Source: Candidatus Thalassarchaeaceae archaeon (GTDB lineage Archaea > Thermoplasmatota > Poseidoniia > Poseidoniales > Thalassarchaeaceae). From it: a stretch of DNA of 64,000 nt. The notes under the pieces were generated by a model. That model searched no databases. It was not told the DNA's origin and saw only the letters and a program-made list of their open reading frames with translations. The position numbers were made by a program, and so were the translations under genes. The stretch is from assembly GCA_029250605.1 (NCBI GenBank), contig JAQXEZ010000012.1, positions 1 through 64,000 of the forward strand. Direction: 5' to 3'. Below, in pieces: positions 1-8,621 of this stretch; within the stretch, counting starts at the first letter, position 1, and each line of letters begins with the position of its first letter.

Positions 1-641
1 ATGACAGGATTTTACCCCTACCCTGAGCGTACCCCACACCTCTCCCGGTCCCAAGTCTGGCCGTGCTCGCAGAATTCAATCAGTTAAGCTGGTTGATTTA
101 CCCACGAATGTACCAAACAGGCTACGGACGTTTTAGGCCCAATAAAATCGACTACCACTTGAGGCGCCGGTATTACCGCGGCGGCTGGCACCGTCCTTAC
201 CCACCCCTTATTCCAAGACCTTTGAAGAGTCAAGAAAAGCGTAGGTCTTACCCTACGCACTTGGAGTTCCCTGGTCACGATTGCTCGCATTGCCAAGTTT
301 TCGCGCCTGCTGCACCCCGTAGGGTCTGGATTCGTGTCTCAGAATCCATCTCCGGGCAATGTCTCCCAACACCCGTACGCGTTGATGGCTAGAGGGTACT
401 TTACACCCCCTACAACCTGATACGGCGCAGGCCCATCCTATGCCGCCGGAGCTTTGACCCACTCACCGTTCCAGGCGTAGTGGGCTATGGGGCATTATTC
501 TCAGTTTCCCGAGGTTATTCCCCAGCATAGGGCAGGTTACCCACGTGTTACTGAGCGGTGCGCCGAGTCCCTAAGACTCTCGACTCGCATGGCTTAATCG
601 AACTCCAATAGCGGTAGCCTCCGGCAGGATCAACCGGATTT
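1..641 (-). rRNA. rrs: 16S ribosomal RNA, 5' part (cut by window start)
   Basis: The minus strand reads the archaeal 16S 5' signature (TCCGGTTGATCCTGCCGG, complement of about 620-638). The universal 519-530 loop (complement of CAGC-GCCGCGGTAA) appears at about 173-190. The gene runs off the left edge near E. coli position 690-700, so only the 5' domain and the start of the central domain are present. It is on the same strand as the ribosomal protein operon and 325 bases downstream of secY. The exact 5' nucleotide is uncertain by a few bases. Protein ORFs drawn across it are spurious. Confidence 0.97.
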
Positions 642-966
642 CGCGTGAGCGGAATCACTGATCCTATCAGAGTCTGTTCGTCACAAGTTTCACTTATTTT
701 GGTTATTGGCGCAGGTGCACTTCATTTCGTTTCATGAAATACCCTGCTCTTGCACCCCCTATCGGGGGCCAAGTCATAATTGTGGTTAACCTCCTAAACC
801 ACGAAAAGTCTCGTGGCCGCACTTCCTCGGCAGCGTCCAGCCTGATGGAAGACGTCATGGCACTAGGTGCTCGGTCTCCAACGCCAGCTTGACGCAGCGT
901 CTCGCCGACCTTCATGCCGTATAAGAACGTGACGAGGGGTCGGATGACTCGCATCTGCGCAGTGCA
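642..966 (-). promoter_or_regulatory. 16S rRNA leader / secY-rrs intergenic region
   Basis: These 325 bases hold no convincing gene. An 83-codon ORF on the minus strand at 703-954 has no protein-like composition. Reading the minus strand, a TATA-like element (CTTATAC) lies at about 918-926, which would place a transcript start near 890 and give a leader of about 250 nt. The region should also carry the upstream half of the pre-16S processing stem, which cannot be verified because the 3' half is outside the window. Promoter assignment is inference. Confidence 0.35.
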
Positions 967-2913
967 CTAGTCTGCGCCGAAGAACTCTCGCAGCACCGGA
1001 TGCATCTCCATGGCCTGCTCCTTCTGTATCTGCTCGTATGTCCTGAGTATGATTCCGACTGCCAATAGGAGTCCTGTTCCGGTTGCGTTACCCACCGTGC
1101 CGAGCAGGTCTGCTCCCGCGGCGAGGAGTCCTACGAAGGCACCGGAGAACAACGTGACTGGTGGTATGTAACGTTCCAGAATCCGTTCCAGGACCACTGG
1201 GTTCTTCCGGAATCCTGGGATCTGCATCCCAGTCCTCTCGATCTGCTTCGCGACGTCCTTAGCACCCATGTTTGTGGTCTCGATCCAGAACTTCGCGAAC
1301 ACTGTCGAGCCCGCTGTCATGAAGAAAACGTACACGAAGACGTGCATCATTATCTGGCCGAGGGAGTGACCATGGACGTCTCCCTGCTGCTCCAGAAGTG
1401 GGATCAGCCAATCGCCGACCCCGTTTACCATCGAGCTGTACCATGCGAACCCGTCGTGCGGGGTCGTAGAGCCCTCATAGTAGGAGCCGAACCACTCGGA
1501 CCTGCTCCACATGCCCTCTGAGCCCACGATGGGTACGGTCTGCAATGTGGGATGACTGTGGAAGAGGAGTGTGAACATGTTGACGTTCGCGAGCAGGGCT
1601 GCCATCAGGATCACTGGGATGTTGCTGGCGTACACTAGCCTGATCGGGTACTGACCCCTGTGCCCTCTGACCTTGCCGTGCGTCAGAGGCAGCTCGAGCT
1701 TGCTCGACTCGGCATAGGCGACGACCAGGAACACGATGATCGATGATATCAGGGCGACGATTGGGTTCGCGTGCTCAAGGAGCATCATCTCGAACCCGTT
1801 CTCGCTCACCAACTGGGAGTTGCTGGCGGTCCTTAGGGTGTAGAAGATCATAGGCAGTGTGCCTGAAGGGGGGTTTTCGAAGGACATTGGCTGCCCGTCG
1901 TAGGTGGGCAGTGGAGACAGAGTCCCCACGAATGTCGATTGGGCGACTCCAGCGGCGATGAAAAGCGAGATTCCGCTCCCTATCCCCCACTTGCTCACGA
2001 GCTCGTCCAGGAGGAACACGAGAAGCGAGCCCAGGAAGAGCTGGACTACGATTACCGCACCGGCCCAGCCCTCTCCGTAGTCGAGTATCAGTGATGGCGA
2101 TGGGTCGAGGAAACCGTACACCTGTGGTATCGACTCGATTGGGATCATGATGAGTACCAGAATCTTCTGCACCCCTTGGTACAGCTGCTTGTCTGCGGAA
2201 TCCTGTAGGTCTAGTTGGATTATCTTGGCCCCGGAGAACAGTTGCATTATGATAGACCCGGTGACTATGGGGCCTATCCCCAGGTGCATGATCGAACCCG
2301 ATGCTCCGGCCATGATTGCCCTGAATGAGGAGAAGACATCCAGAGTGGTGTCTGACAGACCGTAGATCATCACGTTGGTCATAATGAAGTAGATGATCAG
2401 GACGAGGGTTGTGGTCCAGAGTTTCTGGTTGAATCTGACGTGACCCTCTGGCTTGGAGATGCTGGGATAGACGTCTACTAGGCGCTTCAGCCCGTACAGC
2501 CTGCTGCCGCCATCGCCTGAGTACAATAGGCACGACAGTGCCAGGCCGACTGCTAGGCCGAACAGTGCGACTCCCACTAGAAGGAACCCCATTGCTGCCT
2601 TGTCGACCCATCCCCAGTAAGAAAATGCAAGGACTATGGCTAACCAGGAGTAAGCCTTTGCGTACTTGCCTACCACTGGAATCTGGCTCACCGACTCGGG
2701 TAGGTCGGTCATCGTACCCCACATAACGAAGGCGATGTAGGGGATCGATGTTGCAAGCAGTATCAGAGCCCAGCTCTGTTGATCGCCACCTGCAGAGAAT
2801 GGGTTTAGTGACCAAACTAGGTTCAGCTCATCCTTTACCCAGTAGTAGAGAGCTCCCCAGTACATCGCACACATGGCGATGACGCCGAACCAGTTCGGGC
2901 CTCTGTTTGCCAT
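967..2913 (-). CDS. secY: Protein translocase subunit SecY with a four-helix N-terminal extension
   Basis: SecY/Sec61-alpha forms the membrane channel for Sec-dependent export and insertion. The core begins near residue 141 with the family pattern LKRLVDVYP...KLWTTTL, followed by the plug region and the usual series of membrane helices, and ends in a short cytosolic tail. At 648 residues it is far longer than usual archaeal SecY (about 430-490). The excess is largely residues 1-140, which hold four extra hydrophobic segments at about 8-26, 47-65, 88-103 and 109-131. A large soluble loop lies in the second half. It is the last gene of the ribosomal operon, the normal place for secY, 24 bases after rpl15. 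Identity is secure; the role of the extension is unknown. Confidence 0.96.
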   Translation of the reverse strand: MANRGPNWFGVIAMCAMYWGALYYWVKDELNLVWSLNPFSAGGDQQSWALILLATSIPYIAFVMWGTMTDLPESVSQIPVVGKYAKAYSWLAIVLAFSYWGWVDKAAMGFLLVGVALFGLAVGLALSCLLYSGDGGSRLYGLKRLVDVYPSISKPEGHVRFNQKLWTTTLVLIIYFIMTNVMIYGLSDTTLDVFSSFRAIMAGASGSIMHLGIGPIVTGSIIMQLFSGAKIIQLDLQDSADKQLYQGVQKILVLIMIPIESIPQVYGFLDPSPSLILDYGEGWAGAVIVVQLFLGSLLVFLLDELVSKWGIGSGISLFIAAGVAQSTFVGTLSPLPTYDGQPMSFENPPSGTLPMIFYTLRTASNSQLVSENGFEMMLLEHANPIVALISSIIVFLVVAYAESSKLELPLTHGKVRGHRGQYPIRLVYASNIPVILMAALLANVNMFTLLFHSHPTLQTVPIVGSEGMWSRSEWFGSYYEGSTTPHDGFAWYSSMVNGVGDWLIPLLEQQGDVHGHSLGQIMMHVFVYVFFMTAGSTVFAKFWIETTNMGAKDVAKQIERTGMQIPGFRKNPVVLERILERYIPPVTLFSGAFVGLLAAGADLLGTVGNATGTGLLLAVGIILRTYEQIQKEQAMEMHPVLREFFGAD

Positions 2914-2937
2914 TCTCTAGCCTCCAATGGGGAGAAG

Positions 2938-3357
2938 CTACTCCTCTTCCCACTCACCCCAGTCTTCACCTTCGCCGATCTTGACAGATCCACCTGCGGC
3001 CTCTACTTTCTGGATTGCCTTGGCACTGGCCTCGTTGACCATGATCGTCAGGGGCCTGTCTATGCCACCCCTGCCCAGAAGCTTGTCGAATCCCATCTCT
3101 GTGAGGTTTATCGAGTCTCCCTCGGCTATCTCGACTACCTGGCCGAGGTTGATTGAGGAGTTCACCACTCGTAGACCTGGGTGGCGGTTGAACCCGTGCA
3201 TACCCCAGTGGCCTGGCATGTACTTCAGCCTGGTCATCACCTTGTGCTTGTTCAGGCCGGCGTTTCCTCTGCCGCCCCTCTTGCCGGCCCCTCTGCCAGC
3301 CTTCTTGCCACGGCCGTGGTATCTGCTCCCCCTGAATTTGTTAGTCCTTGAAACCAT
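2938..3357 (-). CDS. rpl15: 50S ribosomal protein L15 (uL15)
   Basis: A 139-residue large-subunit protein. The N-terminus is very basic and glycine-rich (RGSRYHGRGKKAGRGAGKRGG), the rRNA-penetrating tail typical of uL15, followed by the globular domain with the INLTEMGFDKLLGRG stretch near residue 100. Length matches archaeal L15. It lies between rpl30 (9 bases upstream) and secY, the conserved spc order, and is presumably cotranscribed with them. Confidence 0.97.
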   Translation of the reverse strand: MVSRTNKFRGSRYHGRGKKAGRGAGKRGGRGNAGLNKHKVMTRLKYMPGHWGMHGFNRHPGLRVVNSSINLGQVVEIAEGDSINLTEMGFDKLLGRGGIDRPLTIMVNEASAKAIQKVEAAGGSVKIGEGEDWGEWEEE

Positions 3358-3366
3358 GTTATCCCC

Positions 3367-3837
3367 TCAGAACATCCTCGCTGCTAGTTCGCCTATCCCG
3401 TCTCCACGGAAGCCCAGCGCCCCCCCTATGGAGTACGCCCTCTTGATTCCGCCCCATCCCTTGGACCCCCTTGGGGGATGTAGCCTGAAAACTGGCTTCA
3501 TTCCCTCGACGTCCTTTGTGGTGGCTTCACCGGAGGCGATGGCCTTCGAGAGTGATTTGATCGTGGAGTGCTCGCTGGCAGACTTGACCAGTGAGTCGGT
3601 GACTCGGTGGTTCCCGACCATCCTCCCCCTCTCCTTGATCAGGGTGCCAATCGTATCTGCATCTACCTCTCCCCACGTGACGTAGTCCTTTACCTTCTGC
3701 AGCATTCCATCATAGGAATCGGTCTTTGGGACGAGGACCGCGTGGTTGACGCGAGTCAGGTTGAGCATCGCCATCGTGTCGCGGATCTTCTTCGTGACTC
3801 CGCGGTCGCTGCGGACTCTGATTACCATGTATGTCAT
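3367..3837 (-). CDS. rpl30: 50S ribosomal protein L30 (uL30)
   Basis: A 156-residue archaeal-type L30, longer than bacterial L30 (about 60) as expected for archaea. It starts MTYMVIRVRSDRGV, continues with the ferredoxin-like L30 core, and ends with the archaeal extension RLHPPRGSKGWGGIKR. The ATG at 3835-3837 was preferred over much longer upstream readings because it overlaps the rps5 stop by 4 bases and begins exactly at the family start. It sits between rps5 and rpl15. Confidence 0.96.
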   Translation of the reverse strand: MTYMVIRVRSDRGVTKKIRDTMAMLNLTRVNHAVLVPKTDSYDGMLQKVKDYVTWGEVDADTIGTLIKERGRMVGNHRVTDSLVKSASEHSTIKSLSKAIASGEATTKDVEGMKPVFRLHPPRGSKGWGGIKRAYSIGGALGFRGDGIGELAARMF

Positions 3838-4598
3838 GCGTTTCTCCTCCCTATGGTGATGTGGAGCTTCTCCCTTACCTGGTCGTTGACCTTTGCTCGG
3901 CCGAGAACCTCCAATGCGTTGAATGTGGCCTTTGCGAAGTTGATTGTCGACCTGGTCTGTCCGGAGGAGCGTGACCACACGTCTTCCACGCCGGCTAGTT
4001 TCAGGACCCTCCTGCCGTAGTCGCCGATGACCAGCCCCTTCCCTGATGGGGCGGGTAGTAGGGTCACTCTGGTTGATCCGGAGCGTCCCGTCGCCTTGAA
4101 TGGGATGCTGTTTCCAGGTCCCTCGGCCGACTCCCAAGAACCGTTGCCCCTGAATACTGGGACGAGGTTGAGTTTTGCCTGCGTTATCGCCTTCTGGATT
4201 GTGCTAGCTACCTCCTTGCCCTTGCATATTGATAGTCCCACGTAGCCGTCCCCGTTTCCTACGGCGCAGAGCACGTTGAATCTCACGCGCCGACCCGAGT
4301 CGGTCATCCTCTGGATCATGTTGACGCTGAGGACGTCGTCGTCCATCTCGGGGAGTAGTGCGTCTACTATCTCCACCTCTCTGATTGGGAATCCTGTTGC
4401 TAGTGCCTCCTCGTAGGTGAGGATCTCGCCGTTCATGACCATGCGTCCAAGCCTGGTCCTCGGGGTCCAGTTCCTCAGTGCCGCTAGAGGGTCGGGGCCG
4501 CGTCTCCTAGGGGCGTCTTCATCGACCGGTGCGAGAGCCAATGCTATCCCCGGTGCTATTGGTGCGTCCTTCTCTTCGGTACTGGTTTCCTCTGTCAT
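3834..4598 (-). CDS. rps5: 30S ribosomal protein S5 (uS5)
   Basis: A 254-residue small-subunit protein. It has a variable acidic N-terminus, then the double-stranded-RNA-binding-like S5 domain (RRVRFNVLCAVGNGDGYVG) at about residues 104-122, and the C-terminal S5 domain with the LLPAPSGKGLVIGD stretch. The ATG at 4596-4598 overlaps the rpl18 stop by one base, indicating translational coupling. Upstream extension would run through rpl18 and is rejected. It acts in decoding accuracy and subunit assembly, as in the family generally. Confidence 0.97.
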   Translation of the reverse strand: MTEETSTEEKDAPIAPGIALALAPVDEDAPRRRGPDPLAALRNWTPRTRLGRMVMNGEILTYEEALATGFPIREVEIVDALLPEMDDDVLSVNMIQRMTDSGRRVRFNVLCAVGNGDGYVGLSICKGKEVASTIQKAITQAKLNLVPVFRGNGSWESAEGPGNSIPFKATGRSGSTRVTLLPAPSGKGLVIGDYGRRVLKLAGVEDVWSRSSGQTRSTINFAKATFNALEVLGRAKVNDQVREKLHITIGRRNA

Positions 4599-5110
4599 CA
4601 CTTTCCACCTCCTATCGACTTCTTTGTAGTGGCCACTGCCTTGGCGATTCCCTCTCCGATGTGCTCGCCGTTGATCCTTCCTTCCGAGGGAAGGACCTCG
4701 TCCGAGTGTGGGATCTCCATGCCGGCATCGACCATTCCCTTCAGGGCAGCATATGCCCTGTTTCCGGATGAAGATGCTGCTAGCCCGATGTCCAGGATGG
4801 CCTGAGAGTGGCCGTTCGATATTGCCGAGGTGGCCATTGCGAATCCGGCTAGGTAGCATGCAGGGACTGACTTCCTTGAAGCGTCTGAGGGCCACTTGTG
4901 CGAGTCAACGAGGGACTTGCCCGTGATTGACGCCAGCACTCTGTCACCTTCTGGCTCGTACGCCACTAGTTGGCAGGTTACTTGGGTGTTCGAGACACGT
5001 ACGACTGCCCGGGGTGCCCCTCCGCGGAGCATCCTCGACCTTCGGTGGTAGTCAGTCTCAGCGTTTCTCCTTCTCTTGAATCTAAGTCTCTGGTTTCTTC
5101 CCTTTGCCAT
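4598..5110 (-). CDS. rpl18: 50S ribosomal protein L18 (uL18)
   Basis: A 170-residue archaeal L18, the 5S rRNA-binding protein of the central protuberance. Family features are the basic N-terminus (RNQRLRFKRRRNAETDYHRR) and the conserved GLAASSSGNRAYAALKG region near residue 115. The ATG at 5108-5110 gives the start MAKGRNQ; a GTG one codon upstream is possible. It overlaps the end of rpl19e by one base and precedes rps5. Confidence 0.96.
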   Translation of the reverse strand: MAKGRNQRLRFKRRRNAETDYHRRSRMLRGGAPRAVVRVSNTQVTCQLVAYEPEGDRVLASITGKSLVDSHKWPSDASRKSVPACYLAGFAMATSAISNGHSQAILDIGLAASSSGNRAYAALKGMVDAGMEIPHSDEVLPSEGRINGEHIGEGIAKAVATTKKSIGGGK

Positions 5111-5586
5111 CACTCATCACCTCCCAGTGAAATCCCATCCAGTTCTATGTTGCTCCTCAGGTGAGATGTGGAACGGTAGGATCCGCCCTTCGCCTTGCGG
5201 TAGAAGTACCTGTATTGCGAGGGGGTGATCTTGCTCCCCTCCCTGAGTTCCTTGAGGACCCTCCTCTGGGCCCTTATCTTGGACATCCACCTCTGCTTTC
5301 GGGGGCTTCGGGAATTCGCGCTACCGCTTCTGGAGCCATGGCCCTTCCTCCTCCCCTTGGACTTCTGGAATGCGGACTTGCGAGCCCTGGAACGGCTCGT
5401 GCCCTTGATTGGCTTAGCCTTGATTATCCCATCTTCTATGAGGAGCCTCACGTCATTCCTCTGGACTGCATCAGCGACTTCGCTGAGGTAGTCGGGGTTG
5501 ACCCATATTCTGTGGATTCCCACGGTCTTGCCCTCCTTCCTCGAGAGGATCTCGGCTGCCATCCTCTTCTGGTTTGACAAGAACAT
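5110..5586 (-). CDS. rpl19e: 50S ribosomal protein L19e (eL19)
   Basis: A 158-residue archaeal/eukaryotic-type protein with no bacterial homologue in this position. It starts MFLSNQKRMAAEILSRK and contains the typical VGIHRIWVNPDYL stretch, then a long basic helix rich in R, K and S (residues 60-115). It contributes to the intersubunit face. It overlaps rpl32e and rpl18 by one base at each end, showing tight coupling in the archaeal L32e-L19e-L18 order. Confidence 0.97.
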   Translation of the reverse strand: MFLSNQKRMAAEILSRKEGKTVGIHRIWVNPDYLSEVADAVQRNDVRLLIEDGIIKAKPIKGTSRSRARKSAFQKSKGRRKGHGSRSGSANSRSPRKQRWMSKIRAQRRVLKELREGSKITPSQYRYFYRKAKGGSYRSTSHLRSNIELDGISLGGDE

Positions 5587-6281
5587 CAGAGATCACCCCT
5601 CTTGTCTATCTGGCGCCGATTCAGGACCCTCAGGCCCAACTCGTCTGCCCTGTCGTGGATTCGTGATCTCTTCCTGTTTCCTACGCTCGAGCCTATTCTC
5701 ACTGCTTGCTTCTCTGGGTCGAGCCCGTCTAGGTGGTCTGCCTTGTGGACGATGACCTCCTCGAATCCAGAGGGGTGCAGTCCTCTAGCGGCTGCGACCT
5801 TGCCGTACCCTACGCGGGCCATGGGGGTGCGGTACTTCCTGTTCTTCCTCATGCTCGAGTCATCCCCCTTCGGCTTCCTGTATCCGGTCTTGGATAGTCT
5901 CCTGTACCTGAACCACTCTTGCCTGCGGAACGTGGGCTGCTTCTTGCTCTGCTCTGAGCGCATCTTGAGTGCGGATTTGGTGGATTCGTCCAAGACTGGC
6001 TTCTGCCTTGCTGTGTGCAATACGTCCCATTCCTCGAAGTCGCCCTCTTCCTCGAAGTCGCCCTCTTCCTCGTCCGGGGATTCTTCCTTGGGGATCTCTT
6101 CCTTGGGGATCTCTTCCTTGGGTTCCTCTTGGAGAGTCTCATCGGGAGTCTCTGCCGTGGTGTCCTCTCCCTCGCTTAACCTTGCGATTAGATCTGCCTT
6201 CTTTCCAGAGACTGGTAGGCCCCTTTCCCTGAGTAGTTCCTTCAACTCAGCGACTGTCAGATTCTCGTATGCCATTCTCAT
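5586..6281 (-). CDS. rpl32e: 50S ribosomal protein L32e (eL32) with N-terminal SAP-like domain
   Basis: The eL32 core occupies about residues 110-231 (FRRQEWFRYRRLSKTGYRKP, then the ARGLHPSGFEEV stretch). Ahead of it is a roughly 35-residue SAP-like helix-extension-helix motif (LTVAELKELLRERGLPVSGK, residues 8-27, continuing KADLIARL). Next comes a highly acidic linker with short internal repeats (EEIPK twice and EEEGDF). Total length is 231 against about 130 for a bare L32e. SAP motifs usually bind nucleic acid; that role here is inference. ATG could be 6281 or two codons later (MAYENL). The gene overlaps rpl6 by 4 bases. Confidence 0.93.
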   Translation of the reverse strand: MRMAYENLTVAELKELLRERGLPVSGKKADLIARLSEGEDTTAETPDETLQEEPKEEIPKEEIPKEESPDEEEGDFEEEGDFEEWDVLHTARQKPVLDESTKSALKMRSEQSKKQPTFRRQEWFRYRRLSKTGYRKPKGDDSSMRKNRKYRTPMARVGYGKVAAARGLHPSGFEEVIVHKADHLDGLDPEKQAVRIGSSVGNRKRSRIHDRADELGLRVLNRRQIDKRGDL

Positions 6282-6829
6282 GCCCCCTTGGAAGTGATGT
6301 ATATTCCGTCCTGGAATACTCTAGGATCCCTCTTCTTTACCTTGCAGGCCTTCTCTATGTTTGCCGCTGACTGGCCAACCTTCTCTCGGTCGGCCCCTGT
6401 AACAATTACGTCGGATTTCCCCTCGATCTTCACTTGGACCTCCGAGGGAGTCCAAGGTAGCTTAGCCACCCTAGGGACCTTCTCACCGAGCATATTGGTG
6501 ATTGTGAACTTGTTTCCATCGACCTTGAGGGTCATCGGGAAGTGGCTGAAAACTGCCTTTAGGCGGTATTCGAATCCCTCGTCTAGGCCCTTGACCATGT
6601 TTCGGAGATGTGCCGCCCAGGTTCCGGCTATTGCCTTCTCGGACCTTCTTGGAAGTTTGCAGTACACCTCTATCCCGTCATCAATCTGCCTCAGGGAGAC
6701 GCTGTTGTGTGTGAATTCTCGAGAGAGGCTGTTGCCGTCCTTGTTGAGCGTCACGGAATTGCCATCCATGCTGGCGCCCATTCCTTCGGGCAGGATGATG
6801 CTGTGGGACACTATAGCTACTCTTGGCAT
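6278..6829 (-). CDS. rpl6: 50S ribosomal protein L6 (uL6)
   Basis: A 183-residue large-subunit protein with two tandem L6 folds. The start PRVAIVSHSIILPEGM and the TWAAHLRNMVKGLDEGFEY stretch near residue 90 are typical of archaeal L6, as is the second-domain NIEKACKVKKRDPRVFQDGI motif near the C-terminus. It binds 23S rRNA near the factor-binding site. The gene lies 11 bases after rps8 and overlaps rpl32e by 4 bases. Confidence 0.97.
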   Translation of the reverse strand: MPRVAIVSHSIILPEGMGASMDGNSVTLNKDGNSLSREFTHNSVSLRQIDDGIEVYCKLPRRSEKAIAGTWAAHLRNMVKGLDEGFEYRLKAVFSHFPMTLKVDGNKFTITNMLGEKVPRVAKLPWTPSEVQVKIEGKSDVIVTGADREKVGQSAANIEKACKVKKRDPRVFQDGIYITSKGA

Positions 6830-6840
6830 TCTTATTCCTC

Positions 6841-7230
6841 CTAGAAAACATATGCGAGCAGTCTTCCGCCCACCCTCTCCTTCTTCGCTTCTGAGTGATC
6901 CATTATCCCCTGGTTAGTTGTCAGGATTAGGAGGCCGAAGTCCCTTGCAGGCAGGTACCTTGACTCCCACTTGTCGAAGTCAGACCTCTTGACCGAGTGC
7001 CTGGGCTTGATAACCCCGCACTTGTTGATGGCCCCTATCAGGGAGACTCTGAATGCCCCTCCCCTGCCGTCATCTAGCTTCTCGAATTCTCCGAGATAGC
7101 CGGATGTCTGCATTATGGAGAGCATGCTGCCGAGGAGTTTGCTAGCGGGTCGCACGGTTACTTCGTACTTGCCTGCGCTCTCAGCGTTGTATATCGTCGT
7201 GAAGGCATCATTCAATGGGTCAAACTGCAT
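6841..7230 (-). CDS. rps8: 30S ribosomal protein S8 (uS8)
   Basis: A 129-residue primary 16S-binding protein. It starts MQFDPLNDAFTTIYNAE and ends with the conserved S8 C-terminal pattern LILTTNQGIMDHSEAK, the usual signature region. Length equals the family norm. It lies between rps14 and rpl6 as in other archaeal spc clusters. Confidence 0.97.
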   Translation of the reverse strand: MQFDPLNDAFTTIYNAESAGKYEVTVRPASKLLGSMLSIMQTSGYLGEFEKLDDGRGGAFRVSLIGAINKCGVIKPRHSVKRSDFDKWESRYLPARDFGLLILTTNQGIMDHSEAKKERVGGRLLAYVF

Positions 7231-7241
7231 CTTTCATCACC

Positions 7242-7394
7242 TCATGAGTATTTCTTGAATCCTATGTTCGGGGCCACATCTCGGAAGCACTGTCTGCAGA
7301 GCCTCAGGCCATGTCTTCGAATCATTCCTCTCTTTCGGCCGCAGCGTCTGCAGCCGATGCTTCTTCCAATCTTCTCCCCGTGATCGCGTGCCAT
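7242..7394 (-). CDS. rps14: 30S ribosomal protein S14, zinc-binding type (uS14)
   Basis: A 50-residue gene read directly from the sequence. The protein starts [20 protein letters not shown] and ends with NIGFKKYS. Two CxxC pairs, C15/C18 and C33/C36, form the zinc-binding site of the short archaeal S14. The ATG at 7392-7394 lies 4 bases after the rpl5 stop. The order L5-S14-S8 is the conserved spc order. Confidence 0.96.
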   Translation of the reverse strand: MARDHGEKIGRSIGCRRCGRKRGMIRRHGLRLCRQCFRDVAPNIGFKKYS

Positions 7395-7398
7395 ACTA

Positions 7399-7926
7399 TT
7401 ACTCCTCCACAATTTTCAGACCGAACTTGCCTGCGAACCAGTCCTTGGACTCGTCACGGCCGACTCTATGAGGGAAGGAAACCCTCGACTTCCTCCGCCT
7501 TCTCCTGGATACTCGGTGGCCCGGCCTCTCAAGGACGACATTGATGTCCATGCCGAAGATGCCGATGTCGGGATCGTACTTCTGGTCGGGGAAGTCGGTG
7601 TAGTCTGAAATGCCGAATGAGAGGTTTCCTGAGATGTCGAAGTTGTATGCGGGCAGGGTGTGGTCTCTGACCCAGAATGCGTCCTTGAGGAACGACTCGA
7701 CCTTGTCATGGCCGCGTATGGTCACCTTGCATCCAATTGGTGCGCCCTTCCTTGTCCCCAGGTCCCTGTTTGTCTTGGTGGACAGGGTCCTTGACGGGGT
7801 CATTCCAGTCAGTACTTCCAAGACCCTCTCGGCCAGTTGGAGGCGCCTGCCTCCCTCTCCGACTCCGATGTTCACCGTCACCTTGGTGATCGAGGGGGAA
7901 AGCATTGGGTTGGATGATTCGCTCAT
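7399..7926 (-). CDS. rpl5: 50S ribosomal protein L5 (uL5)
   Basis: A 175-residue 5S rRNA-binding protein. Recognisable parts are [19 protein letters not shown] near the N-terminus, the [17 protein letters not shown] stretch, and the conserved [17 protein letters not shown] strand near residue 120. Length fits archaeal L5. The gene overlaps rps4e by 4 bases and precedes rps14. Confidence 0.97.
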   Translation of the reverse strand: MSESSNPMLSPSITKVTVNIGVGEGGRRLQLAERVLEVLTGMTPSRTLSTKTNRDLGTRKGAPIGCKVTIRGHDKVESFLKDAFWVRDHTLPAYNFDISGNLSFGISDYTDFPDQKYDPDIGIFGMDINVVLERPGHRVSRRRRRKSRVSFPHRVGRDESKDWFAGKFGLKIVEE

Positions 7927-8621
7927 GACTCATCCCCCAGTGGTATGTCAGTCTCCTTGCTGATGATGAAGACGTAGTCCGTGATAGTCCCGAACTCCTC
8001 GAAAATTGTCTCATTTGGCTTCGATGACCTCTTGATGTCTTGGTCCTTGATTACAGCGGTCTCTCCGATGTGGCTCCCACCCGTCAGGTATGCCTTGGCA
8101 CCCTTCTTCATCTCGATGTGGGAGGTTATCTTCTGATCTGGAAGGGATATCACTAGTGAGTCCCCGGTCTTGTAGTCTGGAGACTTGTCCAAGACGATGT
8201 TCCTTCCATCGTGCAGATGAACCTGGGTCTTGCCGCCCTTTACGGTGGTCTTGCCCTTGACTCTGCAGATCTTGCTTCCTGCTGCCTTCTTTGGGATCGA
8301 CCTGTATCGCAGCTTTCCATTGGTGTCGAGGATGCATCGGAAGTTCTCCTCACCAACGGTGAGGACGTCCATCAGACCAACTCCACGGGCTCTGTCTGTC
8401 TCGACCTTGCCATCCACCATCACGCTTCGTGCGTGAAGAATCCTCTTTGCCTCCCTCATGTTATGAGCGAGGCCGAGGACGTCTCTGAGTATGATTCCTA
8501 GTGGCATGCACATCTCTATCTGGTGACCGCTTGGGTTTGGCTTCTGTGCCCAGATGTTGGTCTTCCTAGTCAGTGGCCAGGTCCTCGGCATGACTAGCCT
8601 CTTGTGGTGACTTCTGCTCAT
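7923..8621 (-). CDS. rps4e: 30S ribosomal protein S4e (eS4)
   Basis: A 232-residue archaeal/eukaryotic S4 family protein. It begins MSRSHHKRLVMPRTWPLTRK, has an S4 RNA-binding domain (about residues 40-100, with LGLAHNMREAKRILHARSVM) and then the S4e central and KOW-like C-terminal domains. It overlaps both rpl24 and rpl5 by 4 bases. The L24-S4e-L5 order is typical of archaea and absent from bacteria. Confidence 0.97.
   Translation of the reverse strand: MSRSHHKRLVMPRTWPLTRKTNIWAQKPNPSGHQIEMCMPLGIILRDVLGLAHNMREAKRILHARSVMVDGKVETDRARGVGLMDVLTVGEENFRCILDTNGKLRYRSIPKKAAGSKICRVKGKTTVKGGKTQVHLHDGRNIVLDKSPDYKTGDSLVISLPDQKITSHIEMKKGAKAYLTGGSHIGETAVIKDQDIKRSSKPNETIFEEFGTITDYVFIISKETDIPLGDES

Noticed and set aside
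63-392. Protein ORFs across the left end of the window
   Set aside because: They lie inside the 16S rRNA gene; the rRNA signatures explain the sequence.
703-954. 83-codon minus-strand ORF between secY and 16S
   Set aside because: No protein family features and uneven composition; region is better explained as rRNA leader.
1775-2815. Long ORF on the same strand as secY in another frame (346 codons)
   Set aside because: Shadow of secY; arginine- and proline-rich composition without domains.
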